This document shows, in pieces, positions 34,097 through 45,070 of a stretch of 45,524 nucleotides of DNA. Source of the stretch: Conidiobolus incongruus B7586 (lineage: Eukaryota > Entomophthoromycota > Entomophthoromycetes > Entomophthorales > Conidiobolaceae). The notes below the pieces were generated by a model. The model was not told the DNA's origin and searched no databases. It saw nothing but the letters and a program-made list of their open reading frames with translations. Position numbers and translations under genes: made by a program. Location of the stretch: assembly GCA_000697335.1 (NCBI GenBank), contig JNEM01016960.1, positions 1 to 45,524 of the forward strand, written 5' to 3'. How positions within the stretch are numbered: the first letter of the stretch is position 1; every line of letters begins with the position of its first letter.

Positions 34097-35216
34097 TTAT
34101 ATTTCAGCATATTCCAAACCAGTATTTAGGTATCTCTGGTTAAATTTACTCAAAAAATTTTCTTCCTCTCCTTGGGCCATGGGGTAAGAGTGTTCTTGAG
34201 TGGGGAACTGTCCATTTTTCACCTCTTGGTTGTAGTTCTTGAGAGCATCAACTACAGTGGGTGTAATTTGGGCGTATTGCTTACAGAATTTGGGTACAAA
34301 GCGATCATACATACCAACAGCATCGGGTGTGACGAGCACTTGACCACTGCAATAGGGTCCAGCACCAATGCCGATGGTTGGGATAGATAAGTGTTGGGTG
34401 ATCATTTTAGCAACGAGAGACGGCATACATTCCAAAATCATCATGACTGCACCGGCTTCCTGAATTGATAATGCATCTTCAACTAAACGCATTGCATTGT
34501 CTGCGGTCTTACCCTGAATTCTAAATCCTCCCAACTGTGCTAAACGTTGAGGTGTTAGCCCAATGTGACCAACCACTGCAACACCAGATTGGGTCAGGGT
34601 TTGAATCACTCCAGTTTGTTCATGGCCTCCTTCCAATTTCACAGCCTAATACCAATCAATTAATTCTAAATCCTACAATAAAAAATATTGATGAATGTTA
34701 CCTCAGCTCCAGTTTCCTTAATAATTTTAAAACAAGTTTCCAAAGCGAGTTGAGGTCTCAGTTCGTAAGTACCAAGTGGAAGATCTACAACTCTAAAAGC
34801 AGATTTACTTCCTCTAAACGCGGCCTTGGAATGGTGAATCATATCTTCCAATGTGACGGAACTCGTGTCGGCATATCCCAACGCCACCATACCTAACGAA
34901 TCGCCAATCAAACAAATATCAGCTTCACTCTTTTCAACCCACAAACCACTTGGGTAATCATAAGCAGTCAACATAGTGATAGGAACTTGCTTCTTGTAGA
35001 GATTGTTCAAAGTGTGGACAGTGATCTTCTTTCTTTCGGATGTTCCGCTACTAACTGAAATCACAATGAATATTTCAACTGTAAATTTAAATCAAATTAA
35101 TTACCTTCAACCACAGGTCGACTTGAATAATGTTTTACCTGCTTACGAGGAATACTCAATTTAGGCTGAACTTTCAACAAATTATTAAAAACTCTTGGCT
35201 TTACAAATGAACTCAT
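34097..35216 (-). CDS. ECM31: Ketopantoate hydroxymethyltransferase (PanB/Ecm31), 3 exons
   Basis: Exons 35216-35105, 35054-34702 and 34645-34097 join in frame to 337 aa. Introns are 50 and 55 nt. It catalyses 5,10-methylene-THF plus 2-oxoisovalerate to ketopantoate, the first step of pantothenate and CoA synthesis. Family landmarks: PITMLTAYDYPSGLWVE, ICLIGDSLGMVALGYADTSS (Mg-binding Asp), HSKAAFRGS, VKLEGGHE (active-site Lys and Glu at the start of exon 3), VVGHIGLTPQ and IPTIGIGAGPYCSGQVLV. The first about 45 residues (MSSFVKPRVFNNLL..., IPRKQVKHYSSRP) are basic and look like a mitochondrial targeting peptide, consistent with oxoisovalerate being made in mitochondria. No odd residues seen, so the organism probably makes its own pantothenate. 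Confidence 0.95.
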
Positions 35217-36713
35217 CCTCTCTTTAATTATTTATCAACAACCTTAATTTATCACAAATAATTAATAATCGAAAATTAAATTTGCTGAAATCTTCGTTTT
35301 ATACTTAATCTTAAATTGGTGCCATGAATTGACATGTGTGGAAATTGTCAAGTTTTAACCAATCAAAAACTGGTAGGGTTATTTCCTAAATTTGGGAAAA
35401 TATTTCAGTTTTTTAGTGGGGTAAAACCATTATTTTTCCTATATTTTGAAATTGAATAATATTGCGGACCGAAAAATTCTCAATTTTTTTAAATTGTTAA
35501 TTATTTGATTAATTTATTAATTTTTGAGTATAAACAAGCTTTTAAAAAACAGTCTGAATACCGAAAAATAAGAGAAATTTTCAATCGTATCATATTTAAA
35601 GATTTATAGTTATGCAAATCGATTGGTAAATATTATTTCACATTTGATTTTTGAATAATTTTAAATGATAAATTCTGAATTATTCTCTATGGTTCCAATT
35701 TTAATATACCAATGATTTATGAAATTCGAGGAGGTTTTTAATTGGTTGGTTTTTGATTTTTATTGTTATTGTCTTGAATGATGAAGAAATGAAAAATTCA
35801 TATTAAACTGGTATTTGTTATATTCAATAAATAATTGATCAAATAGTGACAATTAAAAATAAATATTACTGAACCAATATTTCTAAATTAATATTCTAAA
35901 TTTAATGATTATTTTAATGTTCAAACCAAGGCGACTATACTCCATTAACCCTATACCAATTCTAACAACAATATGGCATTGATATTTTCTTAAACATATT
36001 TGTTTATCCGTCAATTGCCATATTAATCAACTCAAATTTTTAAAATTCCCAAAATCATCAATTCCAGATAGATCATTATTAGTAAATTGATTTTAATAGA
36101 CAATAATTTTGAAATCCTCAAATTTCTAACGAGAAATCATATATTTGGAATCTATTAATTTCTTCTGATAAATATACCGGAAATTTTATGATAATTAGAA
36201 AAATATTCAATTAATATCTTATGGATAAATTTTTTATCAATAAAAGTTATAAACTGGCCGCTTGACGCCGATATATTTTGGCCGCTATTAACCATAATTT
36301 ATACATTATTTTTGAATAATTATACAACAGCTTAATTTTACTATTATCTGAGAATTAGATCAAACAAAAATAATAATCCATTCAGTAGATTTTATAGAAT
36401 GACAAATACATTAATAATTATGTTAATAGTATCCAAATATTTTTAATATTAATTATTGCATCTTTATTCAAATACTATTAATTCTGTAATAATCTTGGAT
36501 GATAAATTTAACAATAAATTTAGAGATGAAATTTTTGTACAAGTTCATATTATATTAAATTGATCAATTTAATATAAAAGTATACAATTGAAAAAAAATA
36601 ATTTTTCATCTATTAAAAATTTAATAGTATTAGTGATTCTTTTAATTTGCTGCATTTATAGATATATAAATATAAAAACCTTATTGGCATTAAACTGCTT
36701 TAATAATATTACC
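35217..36713. other. Intergenic, no gene seen
   Basis: 1.5 kb of AT-rich spacer between ECM31 and a decayed mariner. It contains a short GC-rich block with a direct repeat (36256-36286, listed separately). No gene recognised. Confidence 0.6.
36256..36286. repeat. GGCCGCT direct repeat in AT-rich DNA
   Basis: Two GGCCGCT heptamers, 36256-36262 and 36280-36286, are 24 bp apart with GACGCCG between them. They form an isolated G/C-rich patch in a very AT-rich spacer. The role is unknown; it may be a protein-binding site. Confidence 0.5.
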
Positions 36714-37660
36714 TTAAATTTGAAGTAATAAGAAATTTTTTCATTTTTGATTTTTCAAACATATTATTAGTTTTAAATAAACAAATATATATAAAATAAA
36801 TAAAAATCTATATAGTTTTAAATTGTATATATAATAACTTTTTTGATTAAAAAATTATCTTTATACAATTAATTGTTTAACTTAATTATACTTAAATTAA
36901 ATAATAATCTTCTAAAGTTTTTTCATTTTAATATTAATATAACTTAACTATAAACTCTTTAAAACCATTTAAAATTTATAAGCAGCTTTTGATAATAAAA
37001 TATTATTTAAATTAATTAATTATTATTAAATAAATTATTTAAAACTTATTGAAGGTTAAAAAACTAATTTTAATTTTTATTCTTTTAATTATTAATAAAG
37101 TTAAAAAATATATTAAAAAACATTTATTTATTTTAATTAAGAAATTATTTAAATACTTTAATAATAGTTTTACAAGTATTTTATATATTCAAATTTAAAC
37201 TTTAATTAATAAATAAAAACATAAAATAAATACTATATAATTTAATTAAAATTTATAAAAAAGTTAAAATAATTATTGGTAAAATAAAACTTACTTAAAT
37301 ATTATTAAAAACTTAAGTTTTTATAGTAAATAGTTATAATTAATAAATCTTAAATTATTTTTTATAATCTTTTATTATAACATAAATTAAAATATTAAAT
37401 TAAATTAAATTAAATTAACTTTTTCTATAGATTTTTTTAAATAAGTATTATATTAATAAGTGAATGTTAATTATTATAATGAATTATAATAGCATATACT
37501 ATTCTTATTTAAGTTTTAAAAGAAAAATAATTAATAATAAACTTTATATTTTTTTAAATAAAACTATTTCTAATTAATATTCTCAATATAATTTAAAAAA
37601 CCTATTATTTTACATAATAATTATAAAATACATAAATTTAAAGTTATAAAAAACATTGTA

Positions 37661-37691
37661 TTAGTGCAGAAATTAAGTAATGGCACAATTT
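37661..37691. repeat. Left terminal inverted repeat of the mariner
   Basis: Starts TTAGTGCAGAAATTAAG and continues TAATGGCACAATTTT. It pairs with 38950-38980 on the other strand with about five mismatches. Preceded by TA. Confidence 0.85.
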
Positions 37692-37754
37692 TAAAATTAA
37701 AATTAAACAAATAAATTAATAAATAATATATAAAAATTAATGAATAATATAAAA

Positions 37755-38789
37755 TTAATAGCCTCCTTTATTATTAATAACTCTTTTCCATACCTTTGGT
37801 AAGCTTCTAATACCTAAAAAACAGTTCTTTTTATTAAGGACTGAAATTTGATGTTTCACAAACCAATTTAATTTGTTTGCAGGAATTTTTTTTCCTGCAA
37901 GCTGTTTTTTTAATTGTCCAAAACAATTATAATCACATGGATTATAATCAAGTGAATATACTGGATGTGGTAACTCCCTCTAATTTTTTTTATATAAAAA
38001 ATCTTTTACAGCTTTAGCTTTATGTATTTTGCAATTATCATGCAAAATAATAGGTGTCTTTAATTTATATTGAGAACACCATTTAGAAATTGTTTTATTT
38101 AAAAAAGTAATATATAACTTACTATTAATTGATTTTCCTTGAGGTATTAAATAAGAAGACCATATACCATTATAATCTATTACAACAATTAACATTCACT
38201 TATATTCAAAGTGCTTATTCATTGGAATTTGTGGAGGGGATTGATTTGGCTTAACCCAACATCTTGTTTTATTTTTAGGTAAAGGATTATATAAAGGAAT
38301 CCAAGATTCATCAATTGCAAGTATTTGCTGTAAAAACCTTTGTTTTTGGTTATACCTTAATAAGTTTAGTTTAGCTATAGCTACTCTAGTTTTCTTTTGG
38401 GCTTCTGTTAAATTATAAGGTATCCATTTTGCATTTTTATTAATTAATCCAAGTTTAAACTTAAGTAAATATAACATGCTTGTATGATTAATATTAAATT
38501 GCTTTGATAATTCTCTAGCAGAAATAAAAGGGTATTTCTTAATATATTTTTTTACTCTATTGGTAAGTGAAAGAGTGACAGTAGAAATTGGTCTTCCAGA
38601 TTTTGGTAAATTTTGAATAGTGTCCCTTCCAGCTTTAAAATCACGAATCCAGTGATATATGGTAGTTTTAGATAAAGCACCATCTCCATAAGCTGTTTGC
38701 AAGTTTTGGATGATTTTAGAGGGTTTATGGTTAAGTTTTAAAGATACAAAAATAAAAGCCTTTTGATAATCACAATCTGGTTTAAGCAT
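37755..38789 (-). pseudogene. Mariner transposase, full length with two in-frame stops
   Basis: 345 codons from ATG (38789) to TAA (37755). N-terminal paired-type helix-turn-helix domains (YGDGALSKTTIYHWIRDFKA, about 35-53; then SGRPIST and the second HTH with ARELSKQFNI, about 91-100). The linker KWIPYNLTEAQ is the mariner WVPHEL-type motif. The catalytic triad is Asp160 (AIDESW), Asp251 (LHDNCKIHKA) and Asp286 (SLDYNPCDY), spaced DD34D as in mariners. TGA at 38196-38198 (codon 198) and TAG at 37980-37982 (codon 270) interrupt an otherwise continuous frame without any indel, since the 34-residue spacing holds across the second stop. So this copy cannot make full-length transposase by normal translation. 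A recently inactivated copy; active relatives elsewhere in the genome are plausible. Confidence 0.88.
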
Positions 38790-38949
38790 GATTAAATTTA
38801 AGTGTAAATTTTAAAATCAAAATATTTTAATAAAAATAATAATTAAAATTGAATATATATATATAGTTTGAAAATATTTATTTTCCTATATATTTTATAT
38901 ATATATAATCTTTCAAAACGTATAATATGTTTGAAAGATTGGAAATTAA

Positions 38950-38980
38950 AAAATTTGCCATTTCTTAATTTCCATACTAA
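38950..38980. repeat. Right terminal inverted repeat of the mariner
   Basis: On the minus strand reads TTAGTATGGAAATTAAGAAA, then TGGCAAATTTT. It is the partner of 37661-37691 and is followed by TA at 38981-38982. Confidence 0.85.
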
Positions 38981-39285
38981 TAATTAAAAATAACTAAAAA
39001 AAACTACCACATCTAATATATTCTATAGATTATAACTATGTAATTATAATTACTTTATGGAATTAAAAAATTAGCTTACAAGAAAAAATTATTTAAAAAA
39101 ATTTTATTAGTTTATAAAACATTAAATAATCTTTAATAAAAAATTTATTAAAAATATAATAAAAAGTTATTAATAATAAAAGAAACTATTAAATTTATAT
39201 TATATGATTATTTTTATATATTATATATCAAAATGTTTATTTATTTTTAATTCCAAAAAATTTCCATTATTTAAAATATAAAATA

Positions 39286-39817
39286 ATATCATAACCACTT
39301 ATGAGTTATATTTTAGCTAGATTATTATGCAATAATATTATATGAGCTAAATACACAAGGATATTTAATTTCAATTTCACAGTATATATTTGCAGATCAT
39401 TGATAATCCTAATATATTGCAAATATTATTCAAAATTTTTATCATAAGATTTCTTGGATGCTTAAATATTCACAATAATTTGGACTTTAGTAATATTTTG
39501 ATGTAAAATTTAAAATAAAAGGTATTAATAAAGTAAAAGAATATGTTCATTTCATATAATGTAAATTTTAATGATATATATTGATGAATATAAGTATTAT
39601 TTGGAATTTCAATTGCTAATAGAATTTTTTAGAAAAAAAAGTAGATAATACTTGATTAACCAAACTTCATGATTGGTTCTGTTAGCTTGTAATTATGCCG
39701 TAAAAATAATCATGAAGCTGCAATAATTTTAAATATTTTATTTTAATATTCAAAATCGATTTTGAGCTTAATTAGGTAAGTGAAGTAGAATGATGTAAAA
39801 TTTTCAAATTAAATCTG
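39286..39817. other. Intergenic, no gene seen
   Basis: AT-rich spacer between the mariner relic and the 3' end of the taxilin-like gene. No gene recognised. Confidence 0.6.
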
Positions 39818-41771
39818 TCAACGTTTGGTAGAATCGGCATGAAATTGAGATTTGGGAGTTTTGATCTTACGATTCATTGCCTGCTGGTTTAATTGACTAA
39901 CGTTACCATTTTCAAATTTAACATCTGTATTACCACCATTTACAGATCCATTTGTAAAACTGGGATTCGCTTTAGAAATACACTCATTACAATAGCTACA
40001 TTTTTCATTAGCTCTCTCAACGCTTGCTAATTGTTTCTTCAATGCTAAGATCATTTCATCCTTTTGTTTTTCATTCAAGCTATCTTTAGCTCTTTGTTCC
40101 TATAAAAGTAAGATATAAATTTAATAATTTGCCAAAAACAAAGAAGATAATAATACTTGTAAGGATTTGATAATATCTTCTAGCTTTGAGCATTTTCTCT
40201 CTAATTGCTCTAAATCTAGTTTAGATTTCGAATCTACATTCCCATCGCTTGAATCATTTGACTTTTTCTGAGATGAATCATTGCTAGACTTGGATTTGGA
40301 TTCTTTCTCTAGCATTCCACATTTCTTCAAAATCTATCATATATATTTAATATTAATATTTTAAATATGAAAACATATAGTAGTATACCAGATCTAATTC
40401 TGATCTAAAATTCTGTTGAAGTAGCATGTTTTTAGATAGCGTCTCCTCTACTTCTCGAAATTTGAGCATATATGCCTCCAGTTGCTTTCTGGTTTCTAAT
40501 TCTGCAACCGTTGATTGACTCAATAACTCCTGCAATTCTTTTACCTATTGAATAAAAATGAGAATTAATTTTGCTAATACTAATAAAATTTACCTTTGCA
40601 TTTTCCTGATGATACAATAATTCTTTTTGGCGAAGTTTCCTTCTTAATATACTAATATCGATTTCCTTAGATTTAATAACACAGTTAAAATGTCGCCCCC
40701 TTGAATTAAAATGCTTTATGAGAGCTTCAAAATCATTTTTCATTCTAACGACATAAAAATAAATAAAAATTCACTAATACTAATGGTACTTTTTTACTTT
40801 TGAAAGTATTCATCTTTAGATAAAGGTTGTTCGAGCTGTTGTATGCATGATTTATATGCCTATTAATTAAAATATAGTTAGTAACTTTAAATTTAATAAT
40901 AAACTTGAAAACTATACGAATTAAGTATATACCTCCTAAAAACAAATATTTGTTAATTAAAATAAAAGATATTTTTGTATGTTAAAATTACTCTAATATG
41001 TATATTTTCTTTTCTTAATTCTTTAGCAATATCGATTAACTGGTTCCTAGCCCCTTCGGATTTTTTCATAGCTTCTTTTGCTAAATAAAATTAGAAATAT
41101 AAACTTTGTATAAATCCAAAATCTAGATTTACCTAAATCCTTTTCTTTAGCAAGTTTTTCTATTTCCGTTTTTAAATTACATATTTCGATTTCACTTTTT
41201 AAAGAGGACTCCAACTAATCGTAATTATTAATATTTAATTTCGATTTGTATATATTATGTTTGAAAATATTACTAAATCTTGACACATTTGATGACATAA
41301 TTTTGCCCTCTCTTCAGGATTGTTACAACTTTCCATCACCAATTCCAATTCGTCAGTGATATTCTTTAAGGGAGTTGAAATAGTTTTAACTAGATAAAAT
41401 TTTACATTTTTAAATTATTTTGGTTAAAAAAAAATAAAAAATTAAAAAAAATTACTTGGATTATTAAAAGAGTTTTTTTGACTTGAATCAGAATTTAATT
41501 GAATCACATTTTCTAAATAAATTTTGGAATTTTTATCTAATTCGTTATCGTCTTCACGAAATTGTAATAGTTCTTGAATGTTAGACCTCTTTTGATACTG
41601 GTCTAAAAAAGTATCCAAATGTAAAGGATAGAGAAAATCGTCCTGAGTCGCGTCGAATAAACTGGTTTCGATAGATAAATTCGCAAGAAAATGATCGATA
41701 CTGAGTATGGGGTCAGTCTGGCTGAAATTGGTGTTGTTATTAGAAGTTTCAGGAATATTAGCTTTGCTCAT
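39818..41771 (-). CDS. TXLN: Taxilin-like coiled-coil protein, 9 or 10 exons
   Basis: Exons 41771-41456, 41389-41274, 41214-41133, 41080-40992, optional 40935-40933 (3 nt, GAG), 40859-40798, 40744-40594, 40544-40389, 40333-40157 and 40099-39818 join in frame to 477 aa (476 without the microexon). The introns have GT/AG ends. Residues about 105-400 are almost continuous coiled coil (KSEIEICNLKTEIEKLAKEK, RNQLIDIAKELRKENIHIRE). The taxilin signature order is visible: HFNCVIKSKEIDISILRRKL, then QLEAYMLKFREVEETLSKN, FRSELDLILKKCGMLEKE and LERKCSKLEDIIKSLQEQR. The N-terminal about 100 residues and the last 60 are low complexity. Taxilins bind free syntaxins and touch vesicle traffic; the role in fungi is little known. 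The family call rests on motif order, so moderately sure. Confidence 0.78.
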
Positions 41772-44700
41772 TTCTTTAGTTTTATATAACCAAAATATAA
41801 TAAAAATATTATAAATTTAATTTCTTATTATTATTGAATAATCAAAAAATATTAAATTTAATGTAATGATTAACAAAAAATTACCCTATATAATATTGTG
41901 TAATAATTTACTAATATTAAATCTCCAAACAATAATTTATATCCCATAAAACTAAATGTTTAATCTCATTTTAAAAAAGATCAATTGAAAGGACTTGGTA
42001 TTTTATATTTTTCAAATAAACAATAATAATTTTGGTCAATAAAAATTATATATATATATATATATAACTTTTACATTGATTAAATACATAACTCTATTAT
42101 AATTTCAGCACTATTGACCTTTTCGTATTTTATCTCAATTAGATTCAACTAAATATAAAAAATTTTAATTTATTTAATATCAATATTATCTCTGGTTTTA
42201 AATAAAACTAATTCTTATTTTATATTGTTATATCCTAACTATTTGATTGGTTCTATTGCTTATTTCCTGTAATATACTCTCTTATTTGATATTGGCATTT
42301 ACATTTTATAAATACTAAATATGATGAATATATTAACTTTGACTATCTATTATTATCCTTGGATTATATTAACCAATGTTGGCACTTATAAACTCACCAA
42401 ATTTATATATATTTAATAATGAATGTATCAAGTTGTAGTAATAACTAATACTCCTTAAAAAAATTTAGATATTTTAATAACAAATGATTTAATGTGACTA
42501 TTGTATTTTGGATCCTTTTATTATACGAGAACTTCAAAAATAGAATTAGTGTAATTACAAAAGCTATATTATACAACAATATTCAATCTACTACAATAAT
42601 ATATTATAATTTAAGGCTGTTTATGAAGAAAATAATAGTTGCTACTTGGCTAAATATGTATTACCAATATATATATCTAATTGATTAGAAATTAATACAC
42701 ATTTTAAAATCAGGAATGGAAAACAGTATAAACAAGGCTTATGGTGTTTTTTGTCTACGAAAATTTATTGGATTGATATAATTCTCTTGATATCCAGAAA
42801 TGATAATCATGTAAACTATTAAATATAAATAATCTTATTATAAGCTTGAGTATGTTATATCATAATGATTGAGATATCAAACAATATTCTTGATAGCAAT
42901 TGATCAATTTAATAAATAGAAAAAAGACTAAAATGCTTTTATATTGATAATATTAAAATCAGCCTGTATAATCAAATATCCATATTTATTTTGAAGAAAA
43001 TGTAATTGAATCAAAATGATTGAGTATAATATTTATTCCAATTGTATTATACTTACCTTAACACAATATATAACTTTAAATTTACAATATTAAGTATTTT
43101 AATATTATTAAAGTCCCAAAAAATAAATCTTATAGCAAATTAATAAAATATAACAAAAAAACTCATAATTACTAATAATATAATAATTTCAAATTAATTT
43201 CTAACCACTTGCACTTTTAAAATTGATGACACTTAGATTTCTTCCAAATTTCATATGTGGATAAAGTATAATGAATATTGGTCTTAATTGGATGCTTGTA
43301 TTAACCAGAAAAGTCTTTCTAGTTTTTGAATTTATAATCAATATAAAGACATACTCAATCAAATTCATACTATACAGAATTAATATCAATGTTAATATCC
43401 TTATATATCAAGTTCATATATTAATCAATCATTTTTATGGTAATTAACATTATGTCGGAATAAGGTCTTTTAGGGTATTTTGTGAAAATCAAGATTATAA
43501 TTATAGACATCATGAAAAATGTTATTAATATTGCAGTATAGGCATTGTACTTAGTATATATAGTCTAAGATTATAAATATTAATGCTATTAGTATTAATG
43601 ATACAATACATAGATATCAAATATGTAGCTATTATAATATTAATAATATTTAAAAGTCAAATTTATATTCAAGAATAATATTTTTAATACTTAATTTTAT
43701 TATAGTATATATTTATTAATTTTTCAAACATTGAAAATATAAAAATACATTTAATTATGAAAATAAATAAGTTGAAATATTGGTTTTATTAATAGTTTTA
43801 ATCAAATATATAATATATCACTTAATTTTGATTTTATTCATAAAAAATTATAATAATATATATTTGTTATATCCAGTAATTCAGAATATAATTTCCTATA
43901 CTTAAATCAAATACTATTTAATAAATCATTTTATTTCACTATGATTATAGTAATATTTTAAATAATAGTAAGTGATCTAATTATTAATCATATTAATTTT
44001 ATATATTCAATATAACTTTTAATTAAAATTTCAATTAAAAAAATAACTAAATATCACAGAATTTGGAATTTTACCTAAATAAAAAAATAATCATCATAGT
44101 ATCATACTATGCAAAGTATTCTATATCAACTATTCACAAAAATCTGTAAATAATAATTGGTAGCAAAGGTTTTTCGAAATGTAATATTTTAAGTTGATTT
44201 AATCAACCCTAATCTGGAAAATCTGAAGTTAAAAATTTATATTATTTAAGTTATCTGAAATCTATAACCAAAGAAATATAAATGAAATTAAAAGATATAT
44301 CAAGTATTACCTATATACCTTAGCAAAAGAATTATCATAGTATCTATATTTTAATATTTACTCTATTATTGCTTTATCAAAAGATAATTTTAAATTAGTT
44401 AAAAAATTAAAAGTATTGGTATTTTAAAACTTAATTAAAGATTAAATAAATTAGAAAAAAGATATAATTAGTATAAATTTATATTATAATATTTTTCATA
44501 TAGTTATGCTTCAAAAACCATTATAATAAATATACCATGGATTCAAGTATATAATCTATTAACAAAAAATAAAAGGTGTACTTTGCTTGGAAGATAAAAA
44601 CCAATATTATAAATTTCAAAATAGAAATTATTTGAAAAAAAAACAAATGATATTATTAAATATAGAATTTAATAGTATAGTATTCCACTAGTTATTCTAA

Positions 44701-44892
44701 AAAAAATCCAAGATAATATACGAATATATTATGGATTTTTAAACACTAACTTTATAAATTAATATAAGAAAAATCCAATTAAAAACCATTTATTTAATAT
44801 AAAAATAAATATATATATATTTATTGAAAAAACTGGTAATTATTGCTATATTAATTATATTAACCAGAAATAAGTATTTTTGATTATGGTTG
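41772..44892. other. Long intergenic region, no gene I can support
   Basis: 3.1 kb of very AT-rich DNA. It has a TA microsatellite at about 42048-42066 and a few chance open frames of about 60 codons (42494-42688 plus; 43201-43389 minus). The minus-strand one ends in the less AT-biased IQLRPIFIILYPHMKFGRNL, but no splice partner or family was found. Confidence 0.5.
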
Positions 44893-45070
44893 CTTTGGTA
44901 AGTTAAAAAATATTATTAAGGGAAAGAAATTTTATGATTCTTTAACTTTATATATTAAAATTATAATTGTAATGTTGAAGCTAAATTAAAAAAGCGTATG
45001 TAAAGGGTTAAGCAATTACCATTAGTATGGAATTCGGTAATTAGAATACAAGAAAGTTATTAGTTATTAA
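44893..45070 (+). mobile_element. Possible Tc1-like transposase relic
   Basis: One reading gives VEAKLKKRM, a stop, then RVKQLPLVWNSVIRIQESY. This resembles the end of Tc1-type transposases (LW.ELKRRV ... W..IP...IQ..I). The stretch is somewhat richer in G/C than its flanks. No terminal repeat was located and nothing upstream supports a longer match. Very tentative. Confidence 0.2.

Larger units (their letters stand above)
37659..38982 (-). mobile_element. Mariner element (Tc1/mariner superfamily), complete ends, TA target duplication
   Basis: A 1320-bp element at 37661-38980 flanked by TA (37659-37660 and 38981-38982). Its ends are inverted repeats of about 31 bp (TTAGTGCAGAAATTAAG... and, on the other strand, TTAGTATGGAAATTAAG...), starting TTAG as is common in mariners. 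It carries one transposase reading on the minus strand. Size, ends, TA target and the 345-codon frame match the mariner family (Mos1 is 1286 bp with 345 aa). It is the youngest of four copies in the window and lies in antisense inside an older copy. The two terminal repeats differ at several positions, so it is not brand new. Confidence 0.9.
36714..39285 (+). mobile_element. Old decayed mariner (plus), split by a younger mariner insertion
   Basis: Left part 36714-37660 and right part 38983-39285 together align to the whole length of the mariner at 37661-38980 read in sense, and to the uninterrupted relic at 24437-25603. The left end reads TTAAATTTGAAGTAATAAGA (terminal repeat worn), the inner part around 37455-37660 follows the middle of the transposase (GTGAATGTTAATTATTATAA), and the right part continues the C-terminal coding region and the right terminal repeat (TTTCCATTATTTAA). 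It is strongly AT-eroded with many stops. The joint at 37660/38983 is in register when one TA is counted, so the old copy was a single continuous element before the insertion. Confidence 0.75.

Noticed and set aside
37980-38198. Reading TGA/TAG/TAA as sense codons (altered genetic code) to explain stops in the transposase, UXT-like and aldolase genes
   Set aside because: The well-conserved genes end at TAA or TGA exactly where their families end, and contain no internal stops. The three breaks involve different changes.
42494-42688. Plus-strand 64-codon hydrophobic frame
   Set aside because: Composition typical of chance translation of AT-rich DNA.
43201-43389. Minus-strand 62-codon frame with a protein-like end
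   Set aside because: No start context, no in-frame splice partner found upstream, no recognised family; left as noise within the intergenic entry.
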